A program made the translations under genes and the position numbers. The notes beneath the pieces were generated by a model. The model was not told the origin of the DNA, did not search any database, and worked only from the letters and a program-made list of their open reading frames with translations. This document shows positions 1 through 30,200 of a stretch of DNA of 64,000 nucleotides, piece after piece. How positions within the stretch are numbered: the first letter of the stretch is position 1; each line of letters begins with the position of its first letter. Source of the DNA: Antedon mediterranea (Eukaryota > Echinodermata > Crinoidea > Comatulida > Antedonidae); NCBI RefSeq assembly GCF_964355755.1, contig NC_092674.1, positions 563,001 to 627,000 on the forward strand, written 5' to 3'.

Positions 1-474
1 AATTGACACAGGATAAAACTTATTCCAAATATTGAGAGCAAAGCAAAGTTATCTTTATTGTGTTTTCACAAACAGGTATAAAAACAAAACTGGTTATAAA
101 ACAGAATATCAATAAAAACCCTTTTATTTTTATCAGGAATCATGACTTCCCTCTCATTACTTGGCGTATATTTGAACTTTTATAATTAATTATTTAAGAA
201 TATCTTTTATAATTTGTTTATTTAAACATAATCAGTGCATCTATTGCTCAATTATTTCTCAAAATTATGATGGAATTTTACTCATCTTTTTTTTAGTAAA
301 TATGTCTGGTTTTTCAGAAAGTCTGGTATTCGGAATGTGTTTGTAATGGTAAAAAGGAATTTGGGACCTTTCGATCCTCAAGAAAAGTCTGGTATTGGGA
401 GAGTTTCTGGTTTTCAGCGAGTCCAGTATTTGAAGATTTCACTGTAATAATGAAATAGGTTTTTCTTTACTCAC

Positions 475-2713
475 CCCCAGTTACCTCACACATGGATGTT
501 ATTGGTGAGTTGTCAACAAGAACCATAGAACCTCCCGGTCTCTCTAACTCCGGCTTCTCTACACCTGGTATACGAAGGACTAGAGCAAATAAACGTTGAT
601 CCCATCGAAATGGTTCCTTAGTTAAATCACCACCAGGAATGGAATAACTCATTGGCAGTTGAAGCTAACAAGAATAAATTTATTTTATTTTTAAAACAAA
701 AAACAACAGCAGAAACAAATCCACCACTTTCAGACAGTTAGAACACCTCAAAAACACATAAACTACGACGAAACAGAGGAAGACTGGAATTAAAAATGTT
801 GAAACTTAATCTACAAATGTAACCATTTTAAAGTACATTGACGCTAATAAAATGTGAATTGTTAATATTGCATGTTGTTTGGTATGTTACCAGACCTAAT
901 AAATAAATAGATATACATATATAATGCACATAAGTTCTCTCTCAGGCAATGACGGCCTGATGTTCTCAATTGAGAACGGCAAAATAAACAAGAAGGACAA
1001 GAACTTCTGAAGTTAAGATGTTGATTACTTAATGTCAGTATTCTCATACCTCTTCATGTACACCAGTAGTTGAAGTGAGAGAACTCCCATCAGTTATTGC
1101 AATAATCATGGCTGGTTCCAAGTAGAAAGGATTGCGTCCCTAAAACAATAAATTTAAAATGTCATTTTCACTATTGGATTGGTTTTTTTTATATTATATT
1201 TCTGCAATGTAAGTGAATATTCCTAAATAAACTCTTAATGTCTGTCTACACTATCAAACTTTATGTGACAAAAAAATGTTATGTGCTCATATATGGACAT
1301 GATGATGTCATATCACTACTATATTTGGACATATTACTACTATATTTGGACATATCACTAATATATTTGGACATATCACTACCATATTTGGGCACACTTT
1401 TTTGATAGTGTAGACAAAGCTTAAGGATCTTAGGATAAGTACATACAAGTAAATGCATTAAGTATAGAACTTGAAACTTACCAAACCAAAGTTGTCGATA
1501 CCGGTGTACAACCTGTTGACATTCAATAGGTCAAAGGTCTTACGAAGGGCAAGACCAACACTCGACAAACTGGTAGCTTCAAGATTTTTTAGCTCTGTCA
1601 TGAAGGTTGCATGGTTATCTTTCCATCCAGCCTAAAAAAATAATTTTTTTTAATCATCTGAACATCATCAATAACTTAAATATATAACGATTTCTTAAAC
1701 CATTTTTATATACAAATTAAAAAAATTTAAAATCATAGTTTTTTACGTCTTGGATTATTTATTTACAATTTCTTCGTTCAATTTGTTTTTCCATGTTCTG
1801 GAGCACAATGAAATTAAGTATTTTACTTTTTGGGATATCCTTTTTAACTTTACTGTTGTACTGATTTTATAATTGTTTTATATGTTTATAATTGTATGTA
1901 TCTGTGTGTAAATCAATCAATGTTGGTTTTGAGTGGTGGGTGGAAGATTGACTGATAAAACTAAACATAAAATTTCATAATTAATTCATTGAGAAATAAT
2001 TGTATTGAAATTATGAAAGGCTCAACATGCTTCCTTATTTACTACAGAGCCGCATGAATAAATAAAAACAATTAACAAAACATACAGTACGCCACCAACA
2101 TTTGGTGGACTCAGTGCGTATAAAATTTGCATATGAATGAGGGTATCCCATCAGACGTTGCTGCAACCTAAACTGAGGAAGCACTCTACGTCAAAAACTC
2201 TTTAATTTTTGGAAAATGTAACGATTTCTTTGTTGGTGTAGGAGAATTTCAGTGTACAACATACATTTGAGATGCTCTGCAAACAGGGAAACCGCCAGAT
2301 TTATAAAGAGAAATGCTATTAAAAACGAAATTGTGTGTCTTTGATTGTACCTTTATTGTGCCTGGTTCATCACAAGTGACGAGCATGTAGCGATCGCCTC
2401 TACTTGTTTGGTCGCGCATCCGAACCTAGGGATAATAATAAAAATGATTTTATATTTCACGAGAATTGGAATCACGTCAGTTCTTATAAACAAAACATAA
2501 GGGATGTCTCTTTTCAAAAATGTTATTCAATGGCCCGATTTAATGTATTATCGTCGGGTAGTCATCGAAAATGTATTTCTCGAAAATCCGACACCCCCAT
2601 ACCTTCATGAACGTTTCCACGGCCCCTTTCGCAATATCCAACATTGTAGTGCCCAAATGTGTCCGCTGATTCATAGAAGCACTGGTATCGATGAGAAAAA
2701 CTAACACCGGCAT
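475..2713 (-). CDS. INTS6: Integrator complex subunit 6, N-terminal part (5 exons, runs off the left edge)
   Basis: Integrator subunit 6 belongs to the nuclear complex that cleaves snRNA 3' ends and attenuates RNA polymerase II transcripts. Five exons join in one frame: 2603-2713, 2351-2425, 1482-1631, 1050-1139 and 475-664, giving about 205 codons. The start MPVLVFLIDTSASMNQR carries the von Willebrand A-domain DxSxS metal-site motif at residues 9-13. Later blocks SRGDRYMLVT, GWKDNHATFM, TGIDNFG and LTKEPFRWDQRLFALVLR match the remembered vertebrate INTS6 sequence closely and in the same order. The last exon here ends in phase 1 at MCEVTGG, followed by the donor GTGAGT. The remaining C-terminal two thirds must lie left of base 1; no further exon is seen in 1-474. 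Introns hold one MITE copy (1235-1424). Identification is strong; only the outer extent is unknown. Confidence 0.95.
1235..1424. mobile_element. MITE copy 1 (CTCTGTCTACAC family) in INTS6 intron 4
   Basis: Inverted termini read TGTCTGTCTACACTATC on the left and the complement of GATAGTGTAGACAAAGC on the right. Both ends are flanked by TTAA, which may be the target duplication. The core holds repeated units of the type CATATTTGGACATATCACTA. It has no coding capacity. Confidence 0.75.
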
Positions 2714-2950
2714 CTTGAAGTTTGATAATTACAGCACGAATATATTGAATTTTGGGTCAAAATACGGCCTATAACGAATAAAATAAACCTAATTACAGTC
2801 CCCTTTTTTCACTTGCTGGCGAGCTTAACGCTGCCGTTTGAGCAGCAGCACGCCACATCGAAGGGTCATGTGATCTCCGCGCCATGATCTCCGTGATTGG
2901 TTGCCGACCTACCCATATTTGCATAATTGGTTTATTTGACGTCACATCCT
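2714..2950 (-). promoter_or_regulatory. Probable INTS6 promoter region
   Basis: The region directly upstream of the INTS6 ATG contains inverted CCAAT boxes (ATTGG near 2896 and 2926), an octamer-like ATTTGCAT near 2917 and a full palindromic CRE, TGACGTCA, at 2937-2944. It is locally GC-richer than its surroundings (about 2815-2910). No TATA box is obvious. The motif cluster and position support a promoter, but the transcription start cannot be fixed from sequence. Confidence 0.5.
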
Positions 2951-4324
2951 CTAGAGCTAAACAAAAACTTATTTATATACTGTATGTACAGCGCGATATA
3001 AATAATTATAATTCCTGTATTAGATTTTTCTTTTGTTTTACTGTATAAACAGAACGTCATTTACCGGAAATTATTTCAATGCTAAATACTGAGGCTAGAT
3101 GACTACAAATATAATGTATAAAATTAGCTAGTTAAAATGATTTTAGAGACCTTCTGTTGTCTAAAATAATTTCGTTTTCTTATTTTTTATATAAAATTAT
3201 TAAAAGTAAAAACGGAAGTTAAGATTTGGTAAATTCCGCTTCATTGGCCTGGTGACATTGAGTGTGTGTTTATAGTATGCTTATTGTTAATTAAAAACGG
3301 GATATATTACTGCCGTCAATTATATCATTTTTTTAAATGTTTTAACAATTTATATTATGTTGTGCTTATTGTATTCTACAGTACTGTACTAAGGTTTGAT
3401 AATGCTTATACGGTATACCGACCTCTATATTTATGATTATCCCAACTCATAAGAAAGTTAAACCTCTGCTTTGAATAAGTTTTGACTTCCAAAGACCACT
3501 AAGGGAATTTGAAATTGCCATAAATAAAAATAATCTGAATTTGTATTGTAATTCAACTGGATTTTGACTTCATCACTCGCAGCACGATGTCTAGAAGACT
3601 TTGTCTAAGCTCTGTCTACACTATCAAACTTTGTGAAAAAAAAAATATGTGATGTGCCCATGGACATACTGTATCACTACCATATTTGTGCACATCACAT
3701 TTTCTTGTCAAACTAGTTTGATAGTGCAGACAGAGCTTCAGAATTGTTATACTACTAGGCCTACTAGGTTTCAGAAGTTCAAAGAAATAACACAGAGACA
3801 ACTTTAAATTTCAGTTATTTAATAAATTAAGTATAATTATTTACATGATTTTTGTACTACTGTATTTTGGTCTGTAAAAACATTTTAAAAACTGTAACCA
3901 ACAAAATGGAAACTATAAGTATGAAACAAGCACCATATAATATATATATATATATATATTCTAAAACAAACGGACACAAATTGTCATTTCTATTGACACA
4001 TTTTGATATAAAATTAAATAAATTTAATTATAAATACTGGTTTTAAGTACTTAATCTATGTCCTTTAGTCCTAAGGGTTGATAACAAGCTGATATTACTG
4101 ATTGTACACCAGACACATAAAATAATTTGATTGAGTTTAAGTAACGTTCATCCTTTTATTTAATATATTCTGACCTTTGACACTATAATTCGTCAACACG
4201 TCATGTCCGTGTGAAGTCACTATGTATACTATTAAGAAAGAGGATCTCTAACCACTTTTATTTATTTTAGTTGAAATAAAGGCATTGGAAGCAGCCACTA
4301 CACCATAGATGGTGCCCGTAGTTT
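2951..4324. other. Intergenic region between INTS6 and the ABCC5-like gene
   Basis: AT-rich sequence with no supported coding exon. It contains one MITE copy (3607-3739) and an (AT)n microsatellite near 3940-3958. Short ORFs here have no recognisable family features. Confidence 0.6.
3607..3739. mobile_element. MITE copy 2 (CTCTGTCTACAC family)
   Basis: Short element with inverted termini AAGCTCTGTCTACAC on the left and its near complement GTGCAGACAGAGCTT on the right. The core is a single CCATATTTGTGCACATCAC-type unit plus the inner palindrome CAAACTAGTTTG. Confidence 0.75.
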
Positions 4325-4550
4325 TGAACCATATTTAATGAGGGTGATCCATCCAGCAATTGCTGATCATTAGGGACCCTCAGGGGTTCACAAGACAAAC
4401 AAATACACAATATGCTCTACATAAACAAAGTCTTATTACAAGTCTTTGGGAGTGGAGTTGTAATTTTGTCCTGACATGTGACGGGACTTGAACCCAGGAC
4501 CCTTGGAGTGGTAGCCAAGCATCATAACCACCAAGTCACAACTTCACTCC
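4325..4550 (-). mobile_element. tRNA-derived SINE-like element
   Basis: Read on the minus strand from 4550, the sequence has a tRNA-like head. An A-box-like stretch TGACTTGGTGGTTATGATGC is followed about 30 bp later by a canonical B box, GGGTTCAAGTCCC. A non-tRNA body then runs to about 4325. The acceptor stem does not pair well, so this is better read as a SINE than as a working tRNA gene. Confidence 0.55.
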
Positions 4551-4892
4551 AAAGTAATCTATTTTAGGCTACACAAAAACATGGTTCAAAAAGCCATTAG
4601 TTTTATTAACAGAATACACGGTTCAAATAACAATTTGTTTTCTGAACAAGAACGTTCATGGTCACCTAAACGGAATGTCACTCACTGACTAGCTTTCTAC
4701 TTGATAAAGTAAATATTATTATATACCTTCTTTTATATACATCATAAAATATAACTTTACTACAAATATATATTCTATTACATTTTTCTGATTAAGTTGT
4801 TAATAATAATAAAATGTGGAAAATACATCCTTTCTGGGTAATACAAATACAGCAACTTGATATTTATGTTTTGTTATAAAATATTGCTGTTG

Positions 4893-4898
4893 TTTATT
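4893..4898 (-). promoter_or_regulatory. Candidate polyadenylation signal of the ABCC5-like gene
   Basis: TTTATT on the plus strand is AATAAA on the gene strand, about 263 nt downstream of the stop codon at 5161. The region between (4910-5160) is rich in CAGCTGC-type motifs and is probably 3' UTR. Confidence 0.4.
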
Positions 4899-5160
4899 AG
4901 CCAGCTGCTTCCTTGCAACTTCAGGTCAAGTTGCAGCTGCTGCCTTACAACTTTAGGTCAAGTAGAAGCTGCTGCTGTTCTATGTGGCTGCTAAAAGCTC
5001 TAACAATTCTAATGTATATTTAACTCAGCTGCAACTATTGCAACTCACATAGACGTTTCAGGTGATTTATAAAGTATTTACAGCTGCAATAAAAACTGCA
5101 GATATTTATTACATAATCATTCAGAATCTGCAACTATACTCTGGTAGAAGCTGCTGATGT

Positions 5161-22716
<17,556 letters not shown>

Positions 22717-23246
22717 CTCAGTTTAACCACATAAAAAATAACTTTAGAATAACTGGAAGAATTAAAATTTGAACAATAAGCACAAATTAGTGAAAGAATT
22801 TGATTTTAAAAAAACATTGAATTCCAGTCCAGAGAAATTATGATATTGATAATGACATTAAAAAAATCATTAATTCTATTTTAGAGCATTTACCTGCCAA
22901 ATTAGTAGTAACTAGTATAAAGTAGTAAGTATAACCAAATTTATTTTTAACATTTAAAATATGTTTTGTGGAGCTATACAGGCAATCTGATGCCTAGTGA
23001 ATTGAATTAACAGTATTGTTACAATTATGTATCACATATCAAGTATAACATAACTAACTGGTTTTGCAGTTCAAAAAATGAATTACAAAAAAGGTAAATT
23101 GTTGATTTATCTATTCTTACTAAATATATTTTAAATGATACTACAGTACTACATATGCATAATAAGACCTTTTAATATTAAGTCAACGTTTATGTTCGTG
23201 AAATAAAAATTAAACATACAGTAGGCTATAGGACAAATAAACTTAC

Positions 23247-23420
23247 CTGCGTACAGCATGTATAGAGTACCACCACTACAGTATCACACTTGATAATGAT
23301 GAAAACAGCACACACACTACAACTTTTATGATGAAATGGTTTACAACTTTTATGATGAAATGCTTTATGAGTGGCGACTTCTCACCTACATTTAAATGAT
23401 ATCTGATTGGTCATTAAAAA
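23247..23420 (-). promoter_or_regulatory. Probable 5' untranslated exon and promoter of the ABCC5-like gene
   Basis: A good donor, CGCAG followed by GTAAGTTT on the minus strand at 23246, suggests a non-coding first exon beginning somewhere right of 23247. An inverted CCAAT box (CTGATTGGTCATT) lies near 23404. Two direct copies of ACAACTTTTATGATGAAATG lie at about 23310-23360. The acceptor joining this exon to the ATG exon is not clear. Confidence 0.4.
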
Positions 23421-23583
23421 AGCATCAGAGGAATTTCCTTCAAAACAAGTCAAGCATGACATAGCCAATAAACCCAATTAAACTTTTAAACCTTGCTATG
23501 CAACATCTGATTTTTATACTATATACTAATAATATAGTATTTAATTCAGTGACATGCCGAGTTACATTACATACACAGTTATC

Positions 23584-23741
23584 AGGGGCGGATCCAGGTT
23601 GGGGGGGGGGGGGAGGGGGCCTTAAATTTGTAAATTGTAATGCAAAAAAAAGGGCATCAAATTATAAGCTCAGCCCTTCATTTCACCATTCTTAAACCCT
23701 CCCCTCCCCCTTTTTATTTTTTATCCTGGATCCGCCACTAG
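23584..23741. mobile_element. TIR element with GGCGGATCCAGG ends
   Basis: The left end CAGGGGCGGATCCAGG and the complement of the right end CCTGGATCCGCCACTAG form terminal inverted repeats about 160 bp apart. The interior includes a long G run. A small non-autonomous DNA transposon. Confidence 0.65.
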
Positions 23742-26700
23742 TCATGGTTATATATAACATAAGAGAAGCAGACATTAAAGTATAGTACTAAAGTAGTTTA
23801 CATTAAAAAAAACAAAAAAGAAGAAATAATATGCATTTAAAATATTAAATAAATTTTACCATTGACATTACTTAGAAGGTAACCTAGAAATAGCTATTGC
23901 AGAATTTCAAAAAGTAAAATTAATAAATTTAATGGTTTTTTTTATCAAACATTATTTTTAATTAATAGTTTAGTAATGAACTGAAATGAGGTTAAAAGAA
24001 ATGAGTAAGCGCATAATTTGAAATGTTGGCCAACAATTAATTTAATCTATAAACAAATACAAACAATTTCACCTTAAGTTATCAGATACCATTTGATATC
24101 TTTAAGATATCACCTGATATAAAACATATCCCAACGTCAGTAAGTAAGTAAGTTTATTCATAGAATGATATTGAGATTCAGGATTTAATTACATTTACAC
24201 TATAAAAAGCATATGTTTGCTAATATTGATAACATCTTGATAGAAACATCCCAGTATGTATGTGAGAGTTTACATTATAAAATAATCTGTTAGATTCATA
24301 ATTTATGCAAATTGTAATTGTCATTAGTCAAACAATATTGCCTTCACTTGCCAACATCTGTCTGATAAATGGTATTATAACACAGTATCATACTTGATAA
24401 AACTTAAGTAATATCTAAGCGAAAGGTTAGGTTGTATTTACTATGAAAGGTTAAACCAAACAAACGATAGAAATAGCATGTACAATGAACACTTATATAT
24501 GTAGGTGAAACGTTAATTTTTTTAATATAGGAAGTCATTGTGATGCCGTAAGTAACGATTATCTGATTACCAACAGGATACAATGAACATTTTAGAATAT
24601 TATGAAATGATGAATATGTTGCACTTGTTGTAGAAATCTTTAGGCCACGCATTACTAAATCTTATTTAAAAGCTAAGTATTTATTTTATAGTTTAATTTA
24701 TTTATTTTCATGACAAAAAAAAAGTGCCAATGAAGATAGAGGTTAATAACAGTTACCTCTACTAAAACAGCTCAATTCAATTTAAATAATAGTAGGGTCA
24801 GAAATACAGGTCAGGTGGAAAGACAAACTAGTCAAGAATAAATATTATGTTCAGATTTTATGATTTAGCAAATAATAAAAATATAAGATCTAAACAAGCA
24901 TTGGGATTTTTAAAATGAAATTGTCATATTGTACTGTTAACTATGCTTTTAATAAAGGTTTTGGAACCTGCGATACTATTGTTTAATCATGGCTTAATTG
25001 TCCATTGTTTAACGAAGAAGACCATAAGATTGATTTTTTTTTTAGATTCCGCACTTAAGTAAGAACTAAATGGTAAACATTAGCCAACGTTTCAATATTG
25101 TAATGTTTACTGTTAGTGACCCTTCACCTACATTTCACACACTTGTGATTTCTGATTGGTCATCGTTGACAATGACAAAGATAAATTGGTAAATAGCCAG
25201 AACTACTACAGCATAAAGATGAATACATCTATTGAAGTCAACTTTACAGTTCTATGAACACAAAAGCCTAGTTAACCTTTATATAATCCATTTATATAAG
25301 TTGTATTGTAAACTGGGTGAGAGGTAACAACAGCTCAATCTTTGGAAATATTTAGTCAGGGAGTAATGAAATTGATGTTACATCTGTCAACTCACTGCAC
25401 CTTACAATAAATTTTCATTTCAAGCACGTAATTTAGGACGGCCATATCTTTTAAAAATAAAATAATGACTATTTTTTTATTTTTCTGCATCTCATCATTT
25501 ATTTTATGAATATTTAGCCACTACCACCCCCTAATCTATAATGCTGGATTCACCCCTGCTTTTTTATTTATCCCTAAACCTAATATTTGCTTTCAAAGCA
25601 GAACAAGTCAACTATTGTGCTATTGAGTCAAGAAGACTTTTGAGGAAAATATTTTAGAAATAAAGGCAGATCATCTCTAGAATAATAAAAATTTCATTCA
25701 TTCATATTTATATAGTTTTTAATTTCAGTGTCAGTAGATCTATATTTAACAAACAATGCATATTATACAACGCTTAAAAAACATACTATTGTACTATAGG
25801 CTATCATCTGTCTATTAGTATAGGCTAGGATTATAATTGTGGAATCTTTTAATACATGCCGTTCGTTAACCAGCGTCAACCACATTCAGATTGATTGGTC
25901 AAAATTGCTAAACGAAAATCTTACCGTAACCAACAAAAGAATCCTGTTAAGAATAAGAGGCCCTAACCTTACTTCAAGACAAAAAACCAGAAAAAAAACC
26001 TTCCAAGCAGAGAGGATCGAACTTACAACAAAAAGTCTAAAGCCTAACCTTACCTCAAGACGATAGTAAGTAAAAACTAGAAAAAATATTAACAAAACAA
26101 AAATACGTTCCAAGCTGAGGATTGCACTTACAACAAAAAGTCTAAAGTAAAAGCCACCGTATTATTTCCAACCAACCGGTCAAACGAATGATTAACTTTG
26201 TTTGTATAATTAATGATGAATACTGCGAAAACGTATTAATTAATAATAATAATGCCACATTATAACCGAATGGAATGGACAAATTAGAACTCGGTTGATA
26301 TGGGGGATGGTTCTCAACTCGCAAATTGATGGAATTTCAATTTGAAAAACGATTTTGAAATAATCTAAAATTATGAATTACAGAATTAACCAAAATAAAG
26401 GAAAAGTTGGTACTCTTATCAGTATGGTACGTTAAAAATTAACCAGACACAATCACACTGACAAACCGCTAGGTCTAGGCCGTCGTATTGTATTGGACAA
26501 TCATCGTCCGTCAACAAAAAGGTGAAGACATCAGTCTCCGACGAGCTCCTCTTCGAATAGTTGTTATCCACATCACCAGTGAGAGATGTAGATGATAATA
26601 TTAAGGCCGGTTGAGACTTGCAATGCAACTATGAATCATATATATACTAGCTATATTTAATGTATCTTACCTTTCGTTACTTATTTATATTTAACAGATG

Positions 26701-28230
26701 ATACAATACAAACAAACACGATCCTTCAGTTTGTTTGTCCTTTCTGCACTGCCAGTCCAGTCCAGTTGTACAGTGTGTCCTAAAATCACGTGTTGTAAAG
26801 AATCAGTCAGGCGTATCAAGACTGTGACGTCACGCCAGCGAGCGCTTAAAAATTAGTGGGAAAACCAAAGAGTCAGTCCGTCAGTCATGTATTTCAATAC
26901 AATTCAATTCAATTATTTCTTCAAGCACTCTGGCTCGGAAAATGGTGTTTCTTGTCACGTATATAAAACATCAAAAATGTGAAAAAATTTGTAAAATACA
27001 GTACGACACCAAGATTTAAAATAAAAATATAAAGGGGAGCTGAATCCATCGTGCCGAGTTAATTTTAAAATTCCACCATTTCAATTGTCAGTTATACGGC
27101 ACCAAAACAGTTTTCTTTGGTTATACATGCAGATAGAAACTCCATAGGCAATTTTATAGAGGAAATATCTTCTTGATAGTATAGGCCGCGGCGCTACCAT
27201 AATTTATATATATTAAAATTAGTTTCACTTCCCAGTTTGGAGTTTGCCCTCTAGCCAATCAGTCTAAAACACTTGTCGGGTATACCATAGAGGGCAGCAT
27301 ATACAAATCCTAATATAAAAACAAAACATATGAAACGCCATTTGTGGCAAATATTTATTTTTATTTTCCAATACCAACATTCACTGTCACGCTGGAACCT
27401 AGAACGTCATCATGTCCACAACCTTTCGTTTTGAATAATCTTCAATCCGATAATTATTTGCATATGTTATAACACGTGTTTTAGCAAAGATTTGAATTCT
27501 TCACATTCACATATGCCTAAGTTGTGAAAAAAAGTACATAAAAAAAAAACATAAAGATGTATTGTGCCCCAAAAATATGAAACATGACGATTTTATTTTT
27601 AATAAAGTTATTCACTTCTGTAGAAACAATTCTTTCAGTTGTAAAAGACAAACGAAACGGTTAATTTTAACTAAAAACATTGTCTGGCAGACAATTTAAG
27701 TTTTTTTTTTCAGGTAAATAATTTTTGTTCCAGTTTTTGGTCAAAGTGAATAATTATCATGTGACATTAAAATGGCATATAATATTTATTTAGGGGAAAA
27801 ATAAATCTTTAACAGGAAAAATAGCTATTTTATGAGTTTCATAATCTATTATTTCTAAATGATGTTTACTTTTACTCACTCTATCACTAAATACAAAATG
27901 CAAATAAGTAATTAGGCCAAATAAAGTATACGTATTGTTATCTATAACTAACACACAGAAGCCAGATGCCATTATTTTTTGCTCTGATTTTAATCTCTCA
28001 AAATAAAATGTTAGTTCTGAAATCATCGATACAAACAAACATACCAAAGTTCTATGGGTACTTGTCTATGTTGTGTTTGCATAGTCACATACTGATGTGC
28101 AAATACAAACATGGGTGATTACTTAAAACGGGATTTATCTTTTTGAATATTTAATTTAATGTAATTTAAGGTCAATCTACAATGAGACTAGATTTAGTCA
28201 GTCACTAGTAAATAGAATACAAATACAATT
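23742..28230. other. Gene-poor intergenic region
   Basis: No coding exon is supported. It holds an imperfect two-copy repeat of about 110-120 bp at 25960-26150, whose shared parts are CCTAACCTTAC...CAAGAC and ACTTACAACAAAAAGTCTAA. It also holds a promoter-like segment with a CRE at about 26770-26880. ORFs at 25839-26113 arise from the repeat and show no family features. Confidence 0.55.
26770..26880 (-). promoter_or_regulatory. Promoter-like segment with CRE
   Basis: TGACGTCA lies near 26825 in a locally GC-richer stretch with an E-box (CACGTG). To its left is a good minus-strand donor (GAAAG then GTAAGATAC) near 26670, and an acceptor-like ATTCATAG near 26628 opens an ORF down to about 26470. 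This could be the 5' end of an unrecognised minus-strand transcript, coding or not. Confidence 0.3.
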
Positions 28231-30058
28231 TTAATTTTGCAGATGACTTGTATTTTGTAAACAAGAATCGGTAACCAAATTAATAAAACCAGCTTTATGT
28301 AAAATTGTAAACATTTTAAACTCCTCAGGCATGCGATGTAAAGTGGAATAGTTCATTGTCCTTTCCTCAAAATAATGATGCTTTAGTTCTCTTCCATTTG
28401 GTGATTTGTGAAATGGATAGAAGCCATAGAGAGAAACTGTTTTGCACAACGATGCTGCAACGGTGTAAAGAAACAGACCTGATGAAGGAGATGTTATGTT
28501 CCAGAAGCTGTAAAAAAGAACAAGTCTTTTAGTGCTTTATAGCTTTGATTCTAACTGTTGATGATTGTGATTATGACTAAGGTTGGATAGATTTTGCTTG
28601 CTTACCTTACTATTTCAGCTCCGATATGTCTATAAGGGTATGCTATTTTTGATCGTATATTGTGTTTATACAGTTGTGATATAACTCCAAGATAAGTTCG
28701 TTTTCTATATCTCCCAAGCTTACTCAACCAAAGAATTGAAGTTTTATAGTCTGCAAACCTATTCAACATTTCTTTGTGACATTTATCCGATTCATTATTA
28801 AAACACGCCAAAGCGATAGTAGCTAGTTCCCCATTTACACTAGCAAAATCAGTTTTTGTTCCAACATCATTTTCAAACCCTTTAATTGGTGCCAAGTTTG
28901 ATCTCATCACAAAATCATGTGAATCTATCTCCTGTCCACACGAACTACTGAGAAGTATTCCAGAATTTCCAATTACTGCACATGTATCTTTTTTACCAAT
29001 AGTTGATAACGTGTTTGGCGTGGCATTCCAAGTTGAACGTTGCAGCAACTGGTAGCTAACATGTATAATTTTTCTTGTTTTTATTCTTCTTTTCTTGGGC
29101 TTCTCTATCAAAATGGTAAGGTTGTGTGGAAATAAACGTTTCAACGAGGATAGTCTGGAAAGTAGAATAATAATTTGATTGGTTGGACTGAATTAATAGA
29201 ATGATCACTATAGTATTAATAATTTGTACAAATCGTTTGGTCTAAATCAGTCGATGAAATGTTTTGTAACATTTGAATATATCAGAAAAAAAGTATTAAA
29301 GTACTAATGTCTTATGGTCCATTGGTGTTTATCCTGCTTACTTACTTTTGTTCGATTGTTGAGTATACCATTGAATTAACATTGAAGAATGGTAATTGTT
29401 CTAGTGTGTCAAGCTGAACAAAAAAGGTGTTGCCGATACTATGGAATAAGAATACGATACACTTCGATTTCTGTTGTTATTGGACAAAATTATTAATCTA
29501 TTATTCCGTTTTTGCAATAAGAATAGTAAGCTACCAAATTGAAAGAATACAGCATTTTTTAGAAGTTATATATGTTTGATAGGTATGTATTTATAAACAT
29601 AACAATTGGTCTTTCTTTAGACTAAATTGATTAGATGAATATTTTTCTCTCGTACTTACGCGCGACTACATCCGCCAACATGAGGCTGATTTGTGTAAGA
29701 CTTGGGTGTGTGATGTGCAAAATAAATATATTCAATTGTAAGTGCTGCTGAAGAAAACACTAAAAAACACAACATTTGAAGTATTTTCCAGCGTGTAGTC
29801 GACCTGAAAAGTAATTTCAATTATTGACACAAAATGTGTTCAGAAATGTGTACAAGCTGGTGGAACTGGACTAATAGTGGCGAGTACAGAATACATATTT
29901 ATATATTAACGATAAATAGAATTCATTATGCTGGTGGACCCAAAGGATAGTTCACATCATACTCAACCCATTTGATCGCAGGTTTTACACGGAAATGTGT
30001 TTCTCGTATAAAATTGGTTTACTCTAATAAGAAAACAATTATAGTTTTATACTTACAT
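28231..30058 (-). CDS. ST8Sia-like alpha-2,8-sialyltransferase, copy A (complete)
   Basis: GT29-family enzyme expected to add sialic acid to glycans in the Golgi. Exons: 30057-30058 (start codon AT only), 29660-29803, 28606-29154 and 28231-28507; 323 residues. A short cytoplasmic tail MSTTRWK and a hydrophobic segment (about 8-25) make a type II membrane anchor. The L-motif starts at [11 protein letters not shown] (Cys about 107) and continues through [18 protein letters not shown] to DVGTKTDF. The S-motif is [20 protein letters not shown], motif III is HHYFE and the VS motif is HRMPEEF. The four cysteines that form the two disulfides known in ST8SIA4 are all present. Sequons NLT, NAT and NIT are visible. 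The L-motif resembles ST8SIA2/4 most. First of three tandem copies; probably active. Confidence 0.9.
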
Positions 30059-30200
30059 TTTATCTTGAAAGTGTAATTGACTGATGTAGGTATACTGTTG
30101 TGTGTTCGTCGATATTGCAGCTCTTTCAAATAATTTGGACATTGGACTACTTTCTTGAACTCTGATTGGTTACGCTTTTTCATCGCAAAAGGTAGCCTAG
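30059..30200 (-). promoter_or_regulatory. 5' UTR and promoter of ST8Sia-like copy A
   Basis: The short first exon lies right of the AT/GTAAGT donor at 30056. An inverted CCAAT box (CTGATTGGTTACG) lies near 30158. The start of transcription is not fixed. Confidence 0.35.

Noticed and set aside
4430-4550. A tRNA gene
   Set aside because: A and B boxes are present but the arms do not fold into a proper cloverleaf; a SINE-like body follows.
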